A stretch of DNA of 64,000 nucleotides from Streptomyces tsukubensis (GTDB lineage: Bacteria > Actinomycetota > Actinomycetes > Streptomycetales > Streptomycetaceae): assembly GCF_003932715.1 (NCBI RefSeq), contig NZ_CP020700.1, positions 1,440,001 through 1,504,000 of the forward strand, written 5' to 3'. Below the pieces are notes generated by a model, which ran no database searches, was not told the origin of the DNA, and was given only the letters and a program-made list of their open reading frames with translations. Position 1 is the stretch's first letter. Each line of letters opens with the position of its first letter. This document shows, one piece after another, positions 40,557 to 48,859 of the stretch. A program made the position numbers and the translations under genes.

Positions 40557-40594
40557 AACTAGCGCTGATAGTTTTTATGGACGGGCCCTACTAT
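40557..40594. promoter_or_regulatory. Inverted-repeat operator and -10 box in the divergent ACAD / TetR promoter
   Basis: AACTA (40557-40561) and TAGTT (40569-40573) form an inverted repeat around GCGCTGA. For the plus strand, TACTAT at 40589-40594 is a good -10, seven bases before ATG 40602, and the repeat then covers the -35 region. A repressor bound here could control both divergent genes. Confidence 0.5.
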
Positions 40595-40601
40595 GAGCCC
40601 C

Positions 40602-41243
40602 ATGGCCCGACCCCGCAAGCCCCTCCTCAGCCGTGACCGCATCGTCGCCGCGGCAAGCGCGCTGGTGGACGCCGAGGGGCTCGACGCGGTCTCGACCCGC
40701 CGCCTCGCCGCGGAGCTGGGCGTCAGCGGCCCTTCGCTCTACAACCACTTCCGGACGAAGGACGAGATCCTCGAAGTGGTCGCGGACGCGGTCAGCGACC
40801 GGATCGACCTGTCGATGTTCGACCCGGACGACGGGCGCGACTGGCCGACCGCGCTGCACGACTGGGCGCACTCGTACCGCGCGGCCCTGCGGGCCCATCC
40901 GAACATCGTGCCGGTCTTCGCCCGCGGCCCGGGCCGCCGTCCGGCCGGGCTACGGATCGCCGACGCGGTGTTCGGCGCGATGGTGCGCGCGGGCTGGCCG
41001 CCCGCCCAGGCGACCCGGATCGGCGCGCTGATGCGCTACTTCATCACCGGCTCCGCCCTGGGCTCCTTCGCCCGGGGGTTCGTGGACGACGCGACGGCGT
41101 ACGACCCCGCCGTCTATCCGCATCTGGGCCGCGCGCATCTGCTCGCGGAACACCGGGAACAGGTCGACGAAGGCGCGTTCGAGACGGGCCTGCGGGCGAT
41201 CATCGACGGGCTTTCCGTCCAGTACGCGGCCCTGGGCCGGTAG
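40602..41243 (+). CDS. TetR family regulator, divergent from acyl-CoA dehydrogenase
   Basis: Transcriptional regulator of 213 aa. HTH at residues 8-55 (LSRDRIVAAASALVDAEGLDAVSTRRLAAELGVSGPSLYNHFRTKDEIL). The C-terminal TetR_C-like region includes LHDWAHSYRAALRAHPNIVPVFARGPGRRPAGLRIADAVFGAMVRAGWPPAQA, the type found in tetracycline-repressor-like proteins. ATG 40602 was preferred because TACTAT lies seven bases upstream and no ribosome-binding site is present, so the mRNA would be leaderless; ATG 40593 is the alternative. Its position and the shared inverted repeat suggest that it represses the divergent acyl-CoA dehydrogenase operon. Confidence 0.9.
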   Translation: MARPRKPLLSRDRIVAAASALVDAEGLDAVSTRRLAAELGVSGPSLYNHFRTKDEILEVVADAVSDRIDLSMFDPDDGRDWPTALHDWAHSYRAALRAHPNIVPVFARGPGRRPAGLRIADAVFGAMVRAGWPPAQATRIGALMRYFITGSALGSFARGFVDDATAYDPAVYPHLGRAHLLAEHREQVDEGAFETGLRAIIDGLSVQYAALGR

Positions 41244-41263
41244 CCCCCCGGCGGGCGCCGGAA

Positions 41264-41290
41264 CAGCCCGGAGAGCCCGGAGAGCCCGGA
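41264..41290 (+). repeat. Tandem CCCGGAGAG repeat
   Basis: Short 9-bp repeat unit in about three copies directly after the TetR stop codon, just before the convergent terminator. Confidence 0.5.
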
Positions 41291-41296
41291 CGGCCC

Positions 41297-41329
41297 GCGC
41301 CCCGGCGACCGTGGAGGTCGCCGGGGCGC
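41297..41329. terminator. Bidirectional terminator between TetR gene and citMHS gene
   Basis: Perfect 14-bp stem GCGCCCCGGCGACC / GGTCGCCGGGGCGC with a five-base loop, between converging genes. Confidence 0.8.
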
Positions 41330-41355
41330 TGTGGGGGGAGGGAGTGGTGCGGTGG

Positions 41356-42825
41356 TCAGATGATGCCGAAGAGCACTCCGGCGGCGAGGACCACGAGCGA
41401 GGTGAGCGCCGCCCATTTGACGGTGAACCGGGTGTGGTCGCCGAACTCCACCTTGGCCATGCCGACGAGGACGTAGACCGCGGGCACCAGCGGGCTGGAC
41501 ATGTGCAGCGCCTGGCCGACGAGGGACGCCCGGGCGATCTCCAGCGGGGACACCCCGTGGGCGGCACCGGCCTCGGCGAGCACGGGCAGGACGCCGAAGT
41601 AGAAGCCGTCGTTGGACATGAAGTACGTGAGCGGCAGGCTCAGCAGACCGGTGACGATGGCCATGTGCGGGCCCATGCCCTGGGGGATGGCGTCGACCAG
41701 CCAGTCCGCCATGCTCTTGACCATTCCGGTGCCGGTGAGGACTCCGGTGAAGACGGCGGCGGCGAAGACCATTCCGGAGACGTTGAGGACGTTCTCGGCG
41801 TGGGCGCCGATCCGGGCCTTCTGCTCGGCCATGTTGGGGTAGTTGACCGTGAGCGCGAGGGCGGCACCGAGCAGGAACAGCACCGGGATGGGGAGCAGCT
41901 CCATGATCATCGCCGTGAGGAGGGCGATGGTGAGACCGGCGTTGAACCAGTAGAGCTTGGGGCGCAGGGTGGACCGGTTGGGGTCGAGGCCCTGGAAGCC
42001 GTCCGCGTCGTCGTCGCCGGGGGCAGCCGCGGAGTCGGAGGCGTCGCCGCCGGGACCGCTGACGGAGGCGGAGGAACCGGAAGAACCAGCGGAACCAGCG
42101 GAACCAGCCGTACCAGAAGTACCGGAGGCAGCCTTGTCGGTGCCCGAGCCGGTCTTGACCAGGACCGTCTCGGAGTCCTTCTCGGTCTCCAGCGCCTCGT
42201 CGAGGGAGAGGTAGCCCAGGCGCTTGCGCTCCCGCAGACCGAGGACGTACGCGAGGATGAAGACGAAGAGCAGACCCACCAGCAGCGCCGGGATCATCGG
42301 GACGAAGATGTCGGCGGCGTCGAGCTTCAGCGCGGTCGCGGCGCGGGCGGTCGGGCCGCCCCAGGGGAGGGTGTTCATCACGCCGTTGGCCGTGGCGGCG
42401 ATGCCGGTCATCACGACCAGGCTCATCTTCAGGCGCTTGTAGAGGGGGTACATCGCCGAGACGGTGATCATGAAGGTGGTGGAGCCGTCGCCGTCGAGGG
42501 AGACGATCGCGGCGAGCACCGCCGTACCGACCACGACCCGCATGGGGTCGGCCTTGCAGAACCGCAGAATGCCGCGGACGATCGGGTCGAAGAGACCGAC
42601 GTCGATCATCACACCGAAGTAGACGATGGCGAACATCAGCATCGCGGCGGTCGGCGCGAGATTGCCGACGCCTTCGATGACGTAGTCCCCCAGCTTGGCG
42701 CCGTCGCCGACGAGGACGCAGAAAAGCGCGGGGATCAGGACCAGCGCCGCGATGGGCGACATCTTCTTCATCATGATCAGGACCAGGAAGGTCGCGATCA
42801 TCGCGAAGCCGAGGATTGTCAGCAT
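41356..42825 (-). CDS. Citrate:metal-ion symporter, CitMHS family
   Basis: Membrane transporter of 489 aa that takes up citrate complexed with divalent metals (Mg2+, Ca2+ or Fe3+ depending on the member). The hydrophobic pattern fits about 12 helices. Family motifs include VSLDGDGSTTFMITVSAMYPLYKRL, NTLPWGGPTARAATAL, TYFMSNDGFYFGVLPVLAE and HMSSPLVPAVYVLVG. A central cytoplasmic loop at residues 222-275 is a Ser/Gly/Ala-rich low-complexity insert, unusual in length. ATG 42825 was taken as start; ribosome-binding site weak. Upstream is a 13-bp inverted repeat covering the promoter. The TetR gene at 43044 lies upstream on the same strand. Confidence 0.92.
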   Translation of the reverse strand: MLTILGFAMIATFLVLIMMKKMSPIAALVLIPALFCVLVGDGAKLGDYVIEGVGNLAPTAAMLMFAIVYFGVMIDVGLFDPIVRGILRFCKADPMRVVVGTAVLAAIVSLDGDGSTTFMITVSAMYPLYKRLKMSLVVMTGIAATANGVMNTLPWGGPTARAATALKLDAADIFVPMIPALLVGLLFVFILAYVLGLRERKRLGYLSLDEALETEKDSETVLVKTGSGTDKAASGTSGTAGSAGSAGSSGSSASVSGPGGDASDSAAAPGDDDADGFQGLDPNRSTLRPKLYWFNAGLTIALLTAMIMELLPIPVLFLLGAALALTVNYPNMAEQKARIGAHAENVLNVSGMVFAAAVFTGVLTGTGMVKSMADWLVDAIPQGMGPHMAIVTGLLSLPLTYFMSNDGFYFGVLPVLAEAGAAHGVSPLEIARASLVGQALHMSSPLVPAVYVLVGMAKVEFGDHTRFTVKWAALTSLVVLAAGVLFGII

Positions 42826-42834
42826 GGGGGGCTA

Positions 42835-42909
42835 CCTAACGTTCATCCTTGAACTCCCACCGAGTCGGCGGTCCGGATGACGTTAGGTCGCGTCAAACAG
42901 CGTTAACAA
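42835..42909 (-). promoter_or_regulatory. Promoter and long inverted repeat of the citMHS gene
   Basis: On the minus strand TTGTTA (42909-42904), an 18-base spacer and TAACGT (42885-42880) make a plausible promoter. CCTAACGTTCATCC (42835-42848) and GGATGACGTTAGG (42875-42887) form a 13-bp inverted repeat with one bulged T; one arm covers the -10, the other lies near the start codon. GTTAAC and TTGACG motifs lie further upstream. Confidence 0.5.
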
Positions 42910-43043
42910 GATGTTGACGTGCGAGCAATACGAGCAAAACCCCAGGTGAACGCAGTGTCACGGCCGGAGCCCGGCCTCGCGGGGCCGACCGAGGCGCCGT
43001 CTCGCCGTACCGTACGGGGTCCGCCCGAGCGGTACGCGGCCGG

Positions 43044-43694
43044 TCAGCCCGCCGGATCCGCGGCCGCCTCGGGGTCGAGGGCCCCGGCCAGATAGGCCCG
43101 CAACAGCGCCCGCGCCTCCGCGATGACCGCAGGGTCCCCCTCGTCCGCGATCCGGAAGGCGAGCTGGAGCACCGCGTCCGCCGCCTCGACGGCGACCAGG
43201 ACGGTCCGGCGCAGCCCGGCGTCCGGATCCCGGCCGGTCCGGGCCGCGAGAAAGCCGGTGAGCCGGTCGGCGAGCGCATGCTCGGCACCCGCGGGCGGGC
43301 CGCCGACGGGAATCCGGTACCCGAAGTCCACCAGGGAGAACCCCGGGGCGGTCCGCTTCATCAGGACGTACTCGTCGAGCACCGCGTCCAGCAGTCCGCG
43401 CCAGTCGCCCGGGGGCAGCGACGCCACCCGTTCGGCGACCCGCCCGTCGTACCGGTCGAGGTTACGGGCGGCGAGCGCGTCCACCAGCGCGCGCTTGTTG
43501 CCGAAGAACCGGTAGACGGATCCGATCGGCACCCCCGCCCGCACGGCGACCGTCCGGGTGGACAGCTCCTCGTACCCCGACTCGTCGAGCAGCTCGGCGC
43601 AGGCGTCGAGAATCCGCGTGAGCCGCTCCGCGCTGCGCGCCTGGACGGGTTCCCGCCGTAGATGGGGGTGGGGCACGCGCCCATCATGCTGCAT
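43044..43694 (-). CDS. TetR family regulator between citMHS and hmgA
   Basis: Transcriptional regulator of 216 aa. HTH around residues 20-65 (SAERLTRILDACAELLDESGYEELSTRTVAVRAGVPIGSVYRFFGNKRALVDALAARNL). The C-terminal domain contains GFSLVDFGYRIPVGGPP and GLRRTVLVAVEAADAVLQLAFRIADEGDPAVIAEARALLRAYLAG. The ATG at 43694 keeps the Arg-rich arm PHLRREPVQARS before the HTH; the frame extends to GTG 43733. It is divergent from hmgA (248-base gap with a strong promoter and operator), so either the homogentisate gene or the citrate transporter could be its target; the sequence does not decide. Confidence 0.88.
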   Translation of the reverse strand: MQHDGRVPHPHLRREPVQARSAERLTRILDACAELLDESGYEELSTRTVAVRAGVPIGSVYRFFGNKRALVDALAARNLDRYDGRVAERVASLPPGDWRGLLDAVLDEYVLMKRTAPGFSLVDFGYRIPVGGPPAGAEHALADRLTGFLAARTGRDPDAGLRRTVLVAVEAADAVLQLAFRIADEGDPAVIAEARALLRAYLAGALDPEAAADPAG

Positions 43695-43854
43695 CGGACG
43701 CGGGCGGACGGGCGCTTCACCCGGGAAGTCCACGTTCGACCGATACGGGACCCCGGGCCGCTACGGGCGTCCGCGACCGCCGGTCCCGCACCGCGGGACC
43801 GGCTGCCCGCACGGTGCCTGCACACTTCCCGCACAGCCGGACGGGGCGTCGCCG

Positions 43855-43897
43855 TTGACGGGGTCCCTTCGCAATCCTACGGTGGTCCATAGGATTG
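43855..43897 (+). promoter_or_regulatory. hmgA promoter with overlapping inverted-repeat operator
   Basis: TTGACG (43855-43860), exactly 17 bases, then TACGGT (43878-43883) form a clear sigma-HrdB-type promoter. CAATCCTA (43872-43879) and TAGGATTG (43890-43897) are a perfect 8-bp inverted repeat with a 10-base spacer. The left arm overlaps the -10 and the right arm covers the expected transcription start, an ideal repressor site. Confidence 0.7.
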
Positions 43898-43942
43898 ACG
43901 AGGGCATCCATGAAGGACCTTCCTCCGGCACCGGGAGTGGCG

Positions 43943-45322
43943 ATGAGCGGAAGCGGGCAGACGGCACGGCGGCCCGAAGGGGCGGCGGGCGGCGGCGGGG
44001 CGGTCGAGCGGGCGCGGGAGATCGCGGGGTCGCTGGAGTACACCGGGGGATTCGGCAACGAACATGCGTCCGAGGCGCTGCCCGGGGCGCTGCCGGTCGG
44101 GCGGAACTCGCCCCAGCGCGCACCGCACGGCCTCTACGCCGAGCAGCTCAGCGGCTCCGCCTTCACCGAGCCGCGGGCGGTCAACCGGCGTTCGTGGCTC
44201 TACCGGATCCGGCCGTCGGCCGCGCATCCGCCGCTGCACCGGACCGACAACGGGAAGGTGCGCAGCGGCCCGTTCACCGAGGCGATCCCCGACCCGAACC
44301 GGCTGCGCTGGAACCCCCTGCCCGACCCCGCGCCGGGTACGGACTGGCTGGCCGGGCTCTGGACCCTGGGCGGCAACGGCGACCCCGCCGAGCGCTCCGG
44401 CATGGCCGTGCACCTGTACCACGCGAACGCGCCCATGACGGACCGGGTGTTCGGCAACTCCGACGGCGAGCTGCTGATCGTCCCGGAGTCCGGCGGGCTG
44501 CTGCTGGTGACCGAGCTGGGCAGGCTCGCGGCGCGCCCCGGGGAGGTCGCACTGATCCCCCGCGGCGTACGGTTCCGGGTCGAGCTGCTGGACGAGCGGG
44601 CCCGCGGCTACGTCTGCGAGAACTACGGCCGGCCGTTCCAGCTGCCCGACCTCGGCCCGATCGGCGCCAACGGTCTGGCCCATCCCAGGGACTTCCTCGC
44701 CCCCGTCGCCGCGTACGAGGACGTCGAGCGCCCGGTCGAGGTCGTCACCAAGTACTGCGGCCAGCTGTGGGCCGCGACGTACGACCACTCGCCGCTCGAC
44801 GTCGTCGCCTGGCACGGCAACCATGTGCCGTACGTCTACGACCTGAACCGCTTCAACGTCATCGGCACCATCTCCTACGATCACCCGGACCCGTCGATCT
44901 TCACGGTCCTCACCTCCCCCACCGACACCCCCGGCCTCGCGGACGTCGACTTCGTCGTCTTCGCCCCGCGCTGGCTGGTCGGCGAGGACACGTTCCGCCC
45001 GCCGTACTTCCACCGCAACGTGATGAGCGAGTACATGGGCCTCATCCAGGGCGCGTACGACGCGAAGACCGCGGGCGAGGGCGGTTTCGTCCCGGGCGGC
45101 GGGTCGCTGCACCCGATGATGTCGGCCCACGGGCCCGACCGGGAGACCTTCGAGCGGGCGAGCGCGGCCGAGCTGAAGCCGCAGAAGCTGGACGACGGGC
45201 TCGCCTTCATGTTCGAGACCCGGCGGCCCGTGGTGGTCACCCGGCAGGCCGCGGAGGCCCGGCACCGCCAGAAGGAGTACGACAGCGTGTGGCAGGGTCT
45301 GGAGCGACACTTCCCGTCCTGA
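43943..45322 (+). CDS. hmgA: Homogentisate 1,2-dioxygenase
   Basis: Non-haem iron dioxygenase that opens the ring of homogentisate to maleylacetoacetate in tyrosine and phenylalanine catabolism, 459 aa. Typical blocks are the N-terminal [31 protein letters not shown] and [15 protein letters not shown]; the iron ligands sit in the segment [16 protein letters not shown] (His, Glu), with further His in the region [14 protein letters not shown]. The start is uncertain: ATG 43943 with GGGAG six bases upstream is preferred, ATG 43910 is possible. About 30 N-terminal residues are Gly-rich and not conserved. No maleylacetoacetate isomerase or fumarylacetoacetase gene is adjacent. A promoter with an 8-bp inverted repeat precedes it, and a HutC-type GntR follows after 39 bases. 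Confidence 0.96.
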   Translation: MSGSGQTARRPEGAAGGGGAVERAREIAGSLEYTGGFGNEHASEALPGALPVGRNSPQRAPHGLYAEQLSGSAFTEPRAVNRRSWLYRIRPSAAHPPLHRTDNGKVRSGPFTEAIPDPNRLRWNPLPDPAPGTDWLAGLWTLGGNGDPAERSGMAVHLYHANAPMTDRVFGNSDGELLIVPESGGLLLVTELGRLAARPGEVALIPRGVRFRVELLDERARGYVCENYGRPFQLPDLGPIGANGLAHPRDFLAPVAAYEDVERPVEVVTKYCGQLWAATYDHSPLDVVAWHGNHVPYVYDLNRFNVIGTISYDHPDPSIFTVLTSPTDTPGLADVDFVVFAPRWLVGEDTFRPPYFHRNVMSEYMGLIQGAYDAKTAGEGGFVPGGGSLHPMMSAHGPDRETFERASAAELKPQKLDDGLAFMFETRRPVVVTRQAAEARHRQKEYDSVWQGLERHFPS

Positions 45323-45361
45323 CCCCACGGTCTCGCCCGACCCGGAGATACGGAGCCCCCC

Positions 45362-46114
45362 GTGACCTCCTCCTTCGCCCCGGATTCGCTGGTCCTCAAC
45401 CGCAAGCTGCCGCTGTGGTACCAGGTCTCGCAGTCGCTGCGCGCCTCCATACTGGGCCGGGCGCCCGAGGCGTCCCTGCGGCTGCCGACCGAGGAGCAGT
45501 TGGCCGCGCACTACGGCGTCAGCGTGCTGACCATGCGGCAGGCGCTGAAGGAGCTGGAGGCGGAGGGCCTGATCAGCCGGCACCGGCGGCGCGGGACCTT
45601 CATCGAACCGGGGGCCCGCCGGGGCGCCCCCCGGCGGCTGCTGGGGTCGATCGACGCGATCGTGGCCCAGCAGTCGGGCGAGCCGACGACGGTCCTCGGC
45701 CACGGCCGGGAGCCGGTGCCGGTCGAGCTGGCCGAGCACTTCCCGGGGCTCGCCGAGGTGGTGACGTACCGCAGGCTGCGCCGGGACGGGGAGACCGGCG
45801 AGCCGACGAACTGGGCGGAGAACGCGGTCCGGCCCGATGTCGCGGCCCTGCTCGACGTGGCCGATCTGGAGCGGTGGCCGATGACGAAGGTGCTGCGGGA
45901 CGCGGTGGGGGTACGGATCGGCCGGATCACCGACACGGTCGAGGCGCGGCTCGCGGACCCGCCGACCGCCGAACTCCTCCAGGTGCCGCTGCTGAGCCCG
46001 ATCCTGCACTACACCGGGGTCACCCGTGACACGGAGGGGCGGGTCGTCGACGTGGCCCGGATCCGTTACCGGGGCGACCGGTTCTCCTTCTCGGTGACGG
46101 TCGACGCGCCGTAG
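45362..46114 (+). CDS. GntR family regulator, HutC/UTRA subfamily
   Basis: Transcriptional regulator of 250 aa with an N-terminal winged helix and a C-terminal UTRA effector domain. The HTH covers residues 15-80 (PLWYQVSQSLRASIL, RLPTEEQLAAHYGVSVLTMRQALKELEAEGLISRHRRRGTFIEP). UTRA includes VTYRRLRRDGETGEPTNWAENAVRPDVAALLD and ends with RVVDVARIRYRGDRFSFSVTVDAP. GTG 45362 has CGGAG at good spacing. It follows hmgA by 39 bases on the same strand, so it is very probably co-transcribed and may bind the inverted repeat in the hmgA promoter, acting as an autorepressor that senses an aromatic intermediate; this is inference. Confidence 0.92.
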   Translation: MTSSFAPDSLVLNRKLPLWYQVSQSLRASILGRAPEASLRLPTEEQLAAHYGVSVLTMRQALKELEAEGLISRHRRRGTFIEPGARRGAPRRLLGSIDAIVAQQSGEPTTVLGHGREPVPVELAEHFPGLAEVVTYRRLRRDGETGEPTNWAENAVRPDVAALLDVADLERWPMTKVLRDAVGVRIGRITDTVEARLADPPTAELLQVPLLSPILHYTGVTRDTEGRVVDVARIRYRGDRFSFSVTVDAP

Positions 46115-46380
46115 CCGGGGGCCGGGCGGCTCGGGTCGGCCGGGGAGATGCGCTGCTCGCCGGGGTGGGAGGCGGGCGAGCGGGCGGCGCCGGGCCGTTG
46201 CGGCACGGTCGTACGGAAGCCGGGAGGGAGCACCGGCCAACGACGGGGAGGGCGGGACGGCGGGGAGCTACGGTCCCGAAGGGGTGTGGTCACCGCCCGG
46301 TTGCGGGGCCGCCCGGGCGGTGACACGTGACGCGGAGTGCGCGACGGCGGCTCGACCTTCGACCGCCCGACAGCCGAAGG

Positions 46381-46647
46381 TCAGTGGCGGCTGCCGAGGA
46401 GCGTACGGCGCAGCCTGCGCAGCGGGGCGAAGAGGGAGACCCGTCCGCTCCTGTTGCGGCTGCGCCCGTGCGCGACGTCGCGCGAGGTGAGTTCCAGCAT
46501 CAGGGACGTCGCCTCGACCGTCTCGCGCTGCGGGACGGCGGGGCCGCCCAGCACCGAGAGATGTCGGTCGAGACGCGAGCTGGTCGCGCTGTTCCCGCAG
46601 GTGATCGCAGGCACTCGCGGCCTGCTCCGCACTGTTATCTGTTCCAT
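46381..46647 (-). CDS. Small basic hypothetical protein
   Basis: 88-aa protein, function unknown. It starts MEQITVRSRPRVPAITCGNSATSS, contains a predicted helix ETVEATSLMLELTSRDVAHG, and ends basic (FAPLRRLRRTLLGSRH). The start at ATG 46647 is supported by GGGGAG eight bases upstream. One Cys, no signal peptide or membrane helix. I believe it is real because codon bias agrees and the start site is good, but the short length and absence of a family leave doubt. It is divergent from the Ser/Thr kinase gene across a 400-base gap. Confidence 0.6.
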   Translation of the reverse strand: MEQITVRSRPRVPAITCGNSATSSRLDRHLSVLGGPAVPQRETVEATSLMLELTSRDVAHGRSRNRSGRVSLFAPLRRLRRTLLGSRH

Positions 46648-47047
46648 GACACTCCCCACCCGTAACGACGCACCCGGCCCGGGCAGGTTAACCCTATCGT
46701 CCCCAGGTGACACTCGTGTATCCCGCCTGCGCGATTCACCACGTCCGTACGCGAGTTGACGCCCCCCGGCAGGAGGGCTGCCAATTGGGTAGATTCCCCG
46801 GCGAGTTGGACAGATTACGGCATCGCCGCCGTCGCGCCACAGCCGTCACAGCAGCCCCGGCAGAGGCAGGAAGTGATCGCCCTCACAGCAGACTCGCGGC
46901 GGTCGCCCAGTGCGTTCCGAGGGGGCGGCAGCGGGCCGGATTCCGGCTAACTTGGAAGGGTTTCCCTTGGGTTCCGGGGAGGGCTTTCGGCGGGGTTCCG
47001 GGATGCCGTGCGCCGCCGCACCTCCGCTGTTACGGATGGGAGTCCTG
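46648..47047. other. Divergent intergenic region before the Ser/Thr kinase
   Basis: 400 bases without a supportable gene. It contains scattered promoter-like words (TTGACG near 46756, TAGATT near 46791), but none at consistent spacing, and the kinase ribosome-binding site GGGAG at its right edge. The segment 46660-46870 is lower in GC than its surroundings. Confidence 0.45.
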
Positions 47048-48790
47048 ATGCACGGAAGCCGACTCGTCGCCGACCGGTACCGGCTGGACGTCCCCCTGGG
47101 TGAAGGCGGTATGGGCGTGGTGTGGCGCGCCCGGGACGAGGTGCTGGGCCGCGATGTGGCCGTCAAGGAGGTACGCGCCCCGGCCGGGCTCGGCACCGCG
47201 GAGATCCGGCGGCTGTACGCCCGGCTGGAGCGCGAGGCCCGGGCCGCGGGCCGGATCACGCACCGCAATGCGGTGACGGTGTACGACGTCGTGTTCGACC
47301 GCGGCGGCACGGGCGCTCCGAGCAGCACGGGCGCTCCGAGCGGCGCGGAAAACAGAGGAAGCAGCGGCGGAGGGGACGACGGCGAACGGCCGTGGATCGT
47401 GATGGAGCTGGTGCGGGGCCTGTCGCTGGCCGAGGTGCTCGCCGCCGAGGGCCCGCTCACCCCGCAGCGGGCCGCACTGATCGGCGCCGATGTACTGGCG
47501 GCGCTCATGGCCGCCCATGACGCCGGGGTGCTGCACCGCGATGTGAAACCGGGGAACGTCCTGATCGGCAACGACGGGCGGGTGGTGCTCTCCGATTTCG
47601 GCATCGCGACCCTGGAGGGCACCCCCCAGCTCACCATGACGGGTGAACTCGTCGGCTCCCCCGAGTTCCTGGCGCCCGAGCGTGCCCTCGGACGGACCCC
47701 GGGTCCGGAGTCGGACCTGTGGTCGCTGGGGGTGCTGCTGTACACGGCGGTGGAGGGCGGGTCGCCGTTCCGGCGGGACACGGCGCTGAACACCCTGCGG
47801 TCCGTGGTGGAGGACGAGCTGCCGCCGCCCCGGCGGGCCGGGGAGCTGGCGCCGGTGCTCGCCGGGCTGTTGCGGAAGGATCCGGCGGAACGGCCTGCGG
47901 CCGCCGAGGCCGCGAGGGCGCTGCGGGTGGTGGGCGCCGGGGGCGCGGCTCCCCGGACGGCGCCGTCGGGGCCGTACGCGCCGACCGTCACCACGGCGAC
48001 TCCGGTACGGGGTCCGGTGCCGGTGCCGGTCGCATCCCCCGTCCCCGCACCCGCAGGTTCCGCGGCGGCGGCCACCGCCCCCGTACCGCAGTCCGGCGGG
48101 GACGGTCCCGGCCCGGCCAGGCGGTCGCCCGCCGTGCTCGCGGCGGGGGCGGCGCTCGCGGTGGTCGCCGCGGCCGGGCTGGCGTGGGCGCTCGTCGACG
48201 GCCTCAAGGGAGACGGCGGCGGTGACGGCCGGTCCGGCGGTACGTCGACATCCGCGGCCCGCACTGCAGGTTCACCGGGGCCACCGGGGTCACCGGGTAC
48301 GGCGGCCGCGCCCGGCGGCACGGGAGCCACCGAGCAGAGCACCACCGGCGGGACGTCGCCGTCGCGGGAGACCCGGCAGACGGTGACGGTCACCGTAGAA
48401 GCGGTACGGAACCACTGGAGCGGCAGCTGCCCTCCGCCGGACTCCGGAGCCCCGGCCTTCCGGGCGCGGATCACGGTCGGACGGACCCCGGCCGTGGTCG
48501 AGTACCGCTGGGCCACCGAGAGCGGCACCGCCGGGGACGACCGGTGGCGGACCCTCTCCTTCGGGCGGGACGGGGCCCGGCAGCGGACGGCGGAGTTCAC
48601 GGTCTCCGCCTACCGCGACGGCGAGACGCTCCGCGACCGGATCCGGGTGGAGGTCCGGAATCCGGTCGTGGCACGTTCCGAGTGGGCCGCGTTCACGGTG
48701 AGCTGTGAACGGACGCCGCCGTCGTCGCCCGACGGTTCATCGGCGAGCACCGCGGCGGACGGAGCGGGCGGCGACACCGGCGGCCGGTGA
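47048..48790 (+). CDS. Membrane Ser/Thr protein kinase (PknB-type)
   Basis: Transmembrane protein kinase, 580 aa. The kinase domain covers residues 10-290. Motifs: glycine loop LGEGGMGVV (18-23), VAVK with Lys40, HRDVKPGNVL, SDFGIATL (DFG) and GSPEFLAPE (APE equivalent). A Gly/Ser-rich insert of about 25 residues is present in the N-lobe between strands (GGTGAPSS to GGGDDGE). Residues 295-355 are a Pro/Ala-rich juxtamembrane stretch, the transmembrane helix follows at about 360-385 (AVLAAGAALAVVAAAGLAWAL), and the extracellular part has a Thr/Ser-rich stalk and a beta-rich domain with two Cys. There are no PASTA repeats. ATG 47048 was chosen (GGGAG upstream); ATG 47036 is also in frame. Confidence 0.92.
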   Translation: MHGSRLVADRYRLDVPLGEGGMGVVWRARDEVLGRDVAVKEVRAPAGLGTAEIRRLYARLEREARAAGRITHRNAVTVYDVVFDRGGTGAPSSTGAPSGAENRGSSGGGDDGERPWIVMELVRGLSLAEVLAAEGPLTPQRAALIGADVLAALMAAHDAGVLHRDVKPGNVLIGNDGRVVLSDFGIATLEGTPQLTMTGELVGSPEFLAPERALGRTPGPESDLWSLGVLLYTAVEGGSPFRRDTALNTLRSVVEDELPPPRRAGELAPVLAGLLRKDPAERPAAAEAARALRVVGAGGAAPRTAPSGPYAPTVTTATPVRGPVPVPVASPVPAPAGSAAAATAPVPQSGGDGPGPARRSPAVLAAGAALAVVAAAGLAWALVDGLKGDGGGDGRSGGTSTSAARTAGSPGPPGSPGTAAAPGGTGATEQSTTGGTSPSRETRQTVTVTVEAVRNHWSGSCPPPDSGAPAFRARITVGRTPAVVEYRWATESGTAGDDRWRTLSFGRDGARQRTAEFTVSAYRDGETLRDRIRVEVRNPVVARSEWAAFTVSCERTPPSSPDGSSASTAADGAGGDTGGR

Positions 48791-48804
48791 TCCGGGCGGG
48801 TGAC

Positions 48805-48840
48805 GGTACGGCGCCGGACCCGCGGGCCCGGCGCCGTACC
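48805..48840. terminator. Bidirectional terminator between kinase and SGNH lipase genes
   Basis: Perfect 13-bp stem GGTACGGCGCCGG / CCGGCGCCGTACC with a 10-base loop between converging genes. Confidence 0.8.
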
Positions 48841-48859
48841 CCCTACCAGGCATCAGAGG

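Noticed and set aside
43872..43897. Terminator for the upstream region
   Set aside because: The 8-bp arms overlap a good promoter for hmgA and no gene on the plus strand ends there, so an operator is the better reading.
46337..46759. 140-codon open frame on the plus strand
   Set aside because: It is antisense to the better supported 88-aa gene, has no ribosome-binding site and mixed composition.
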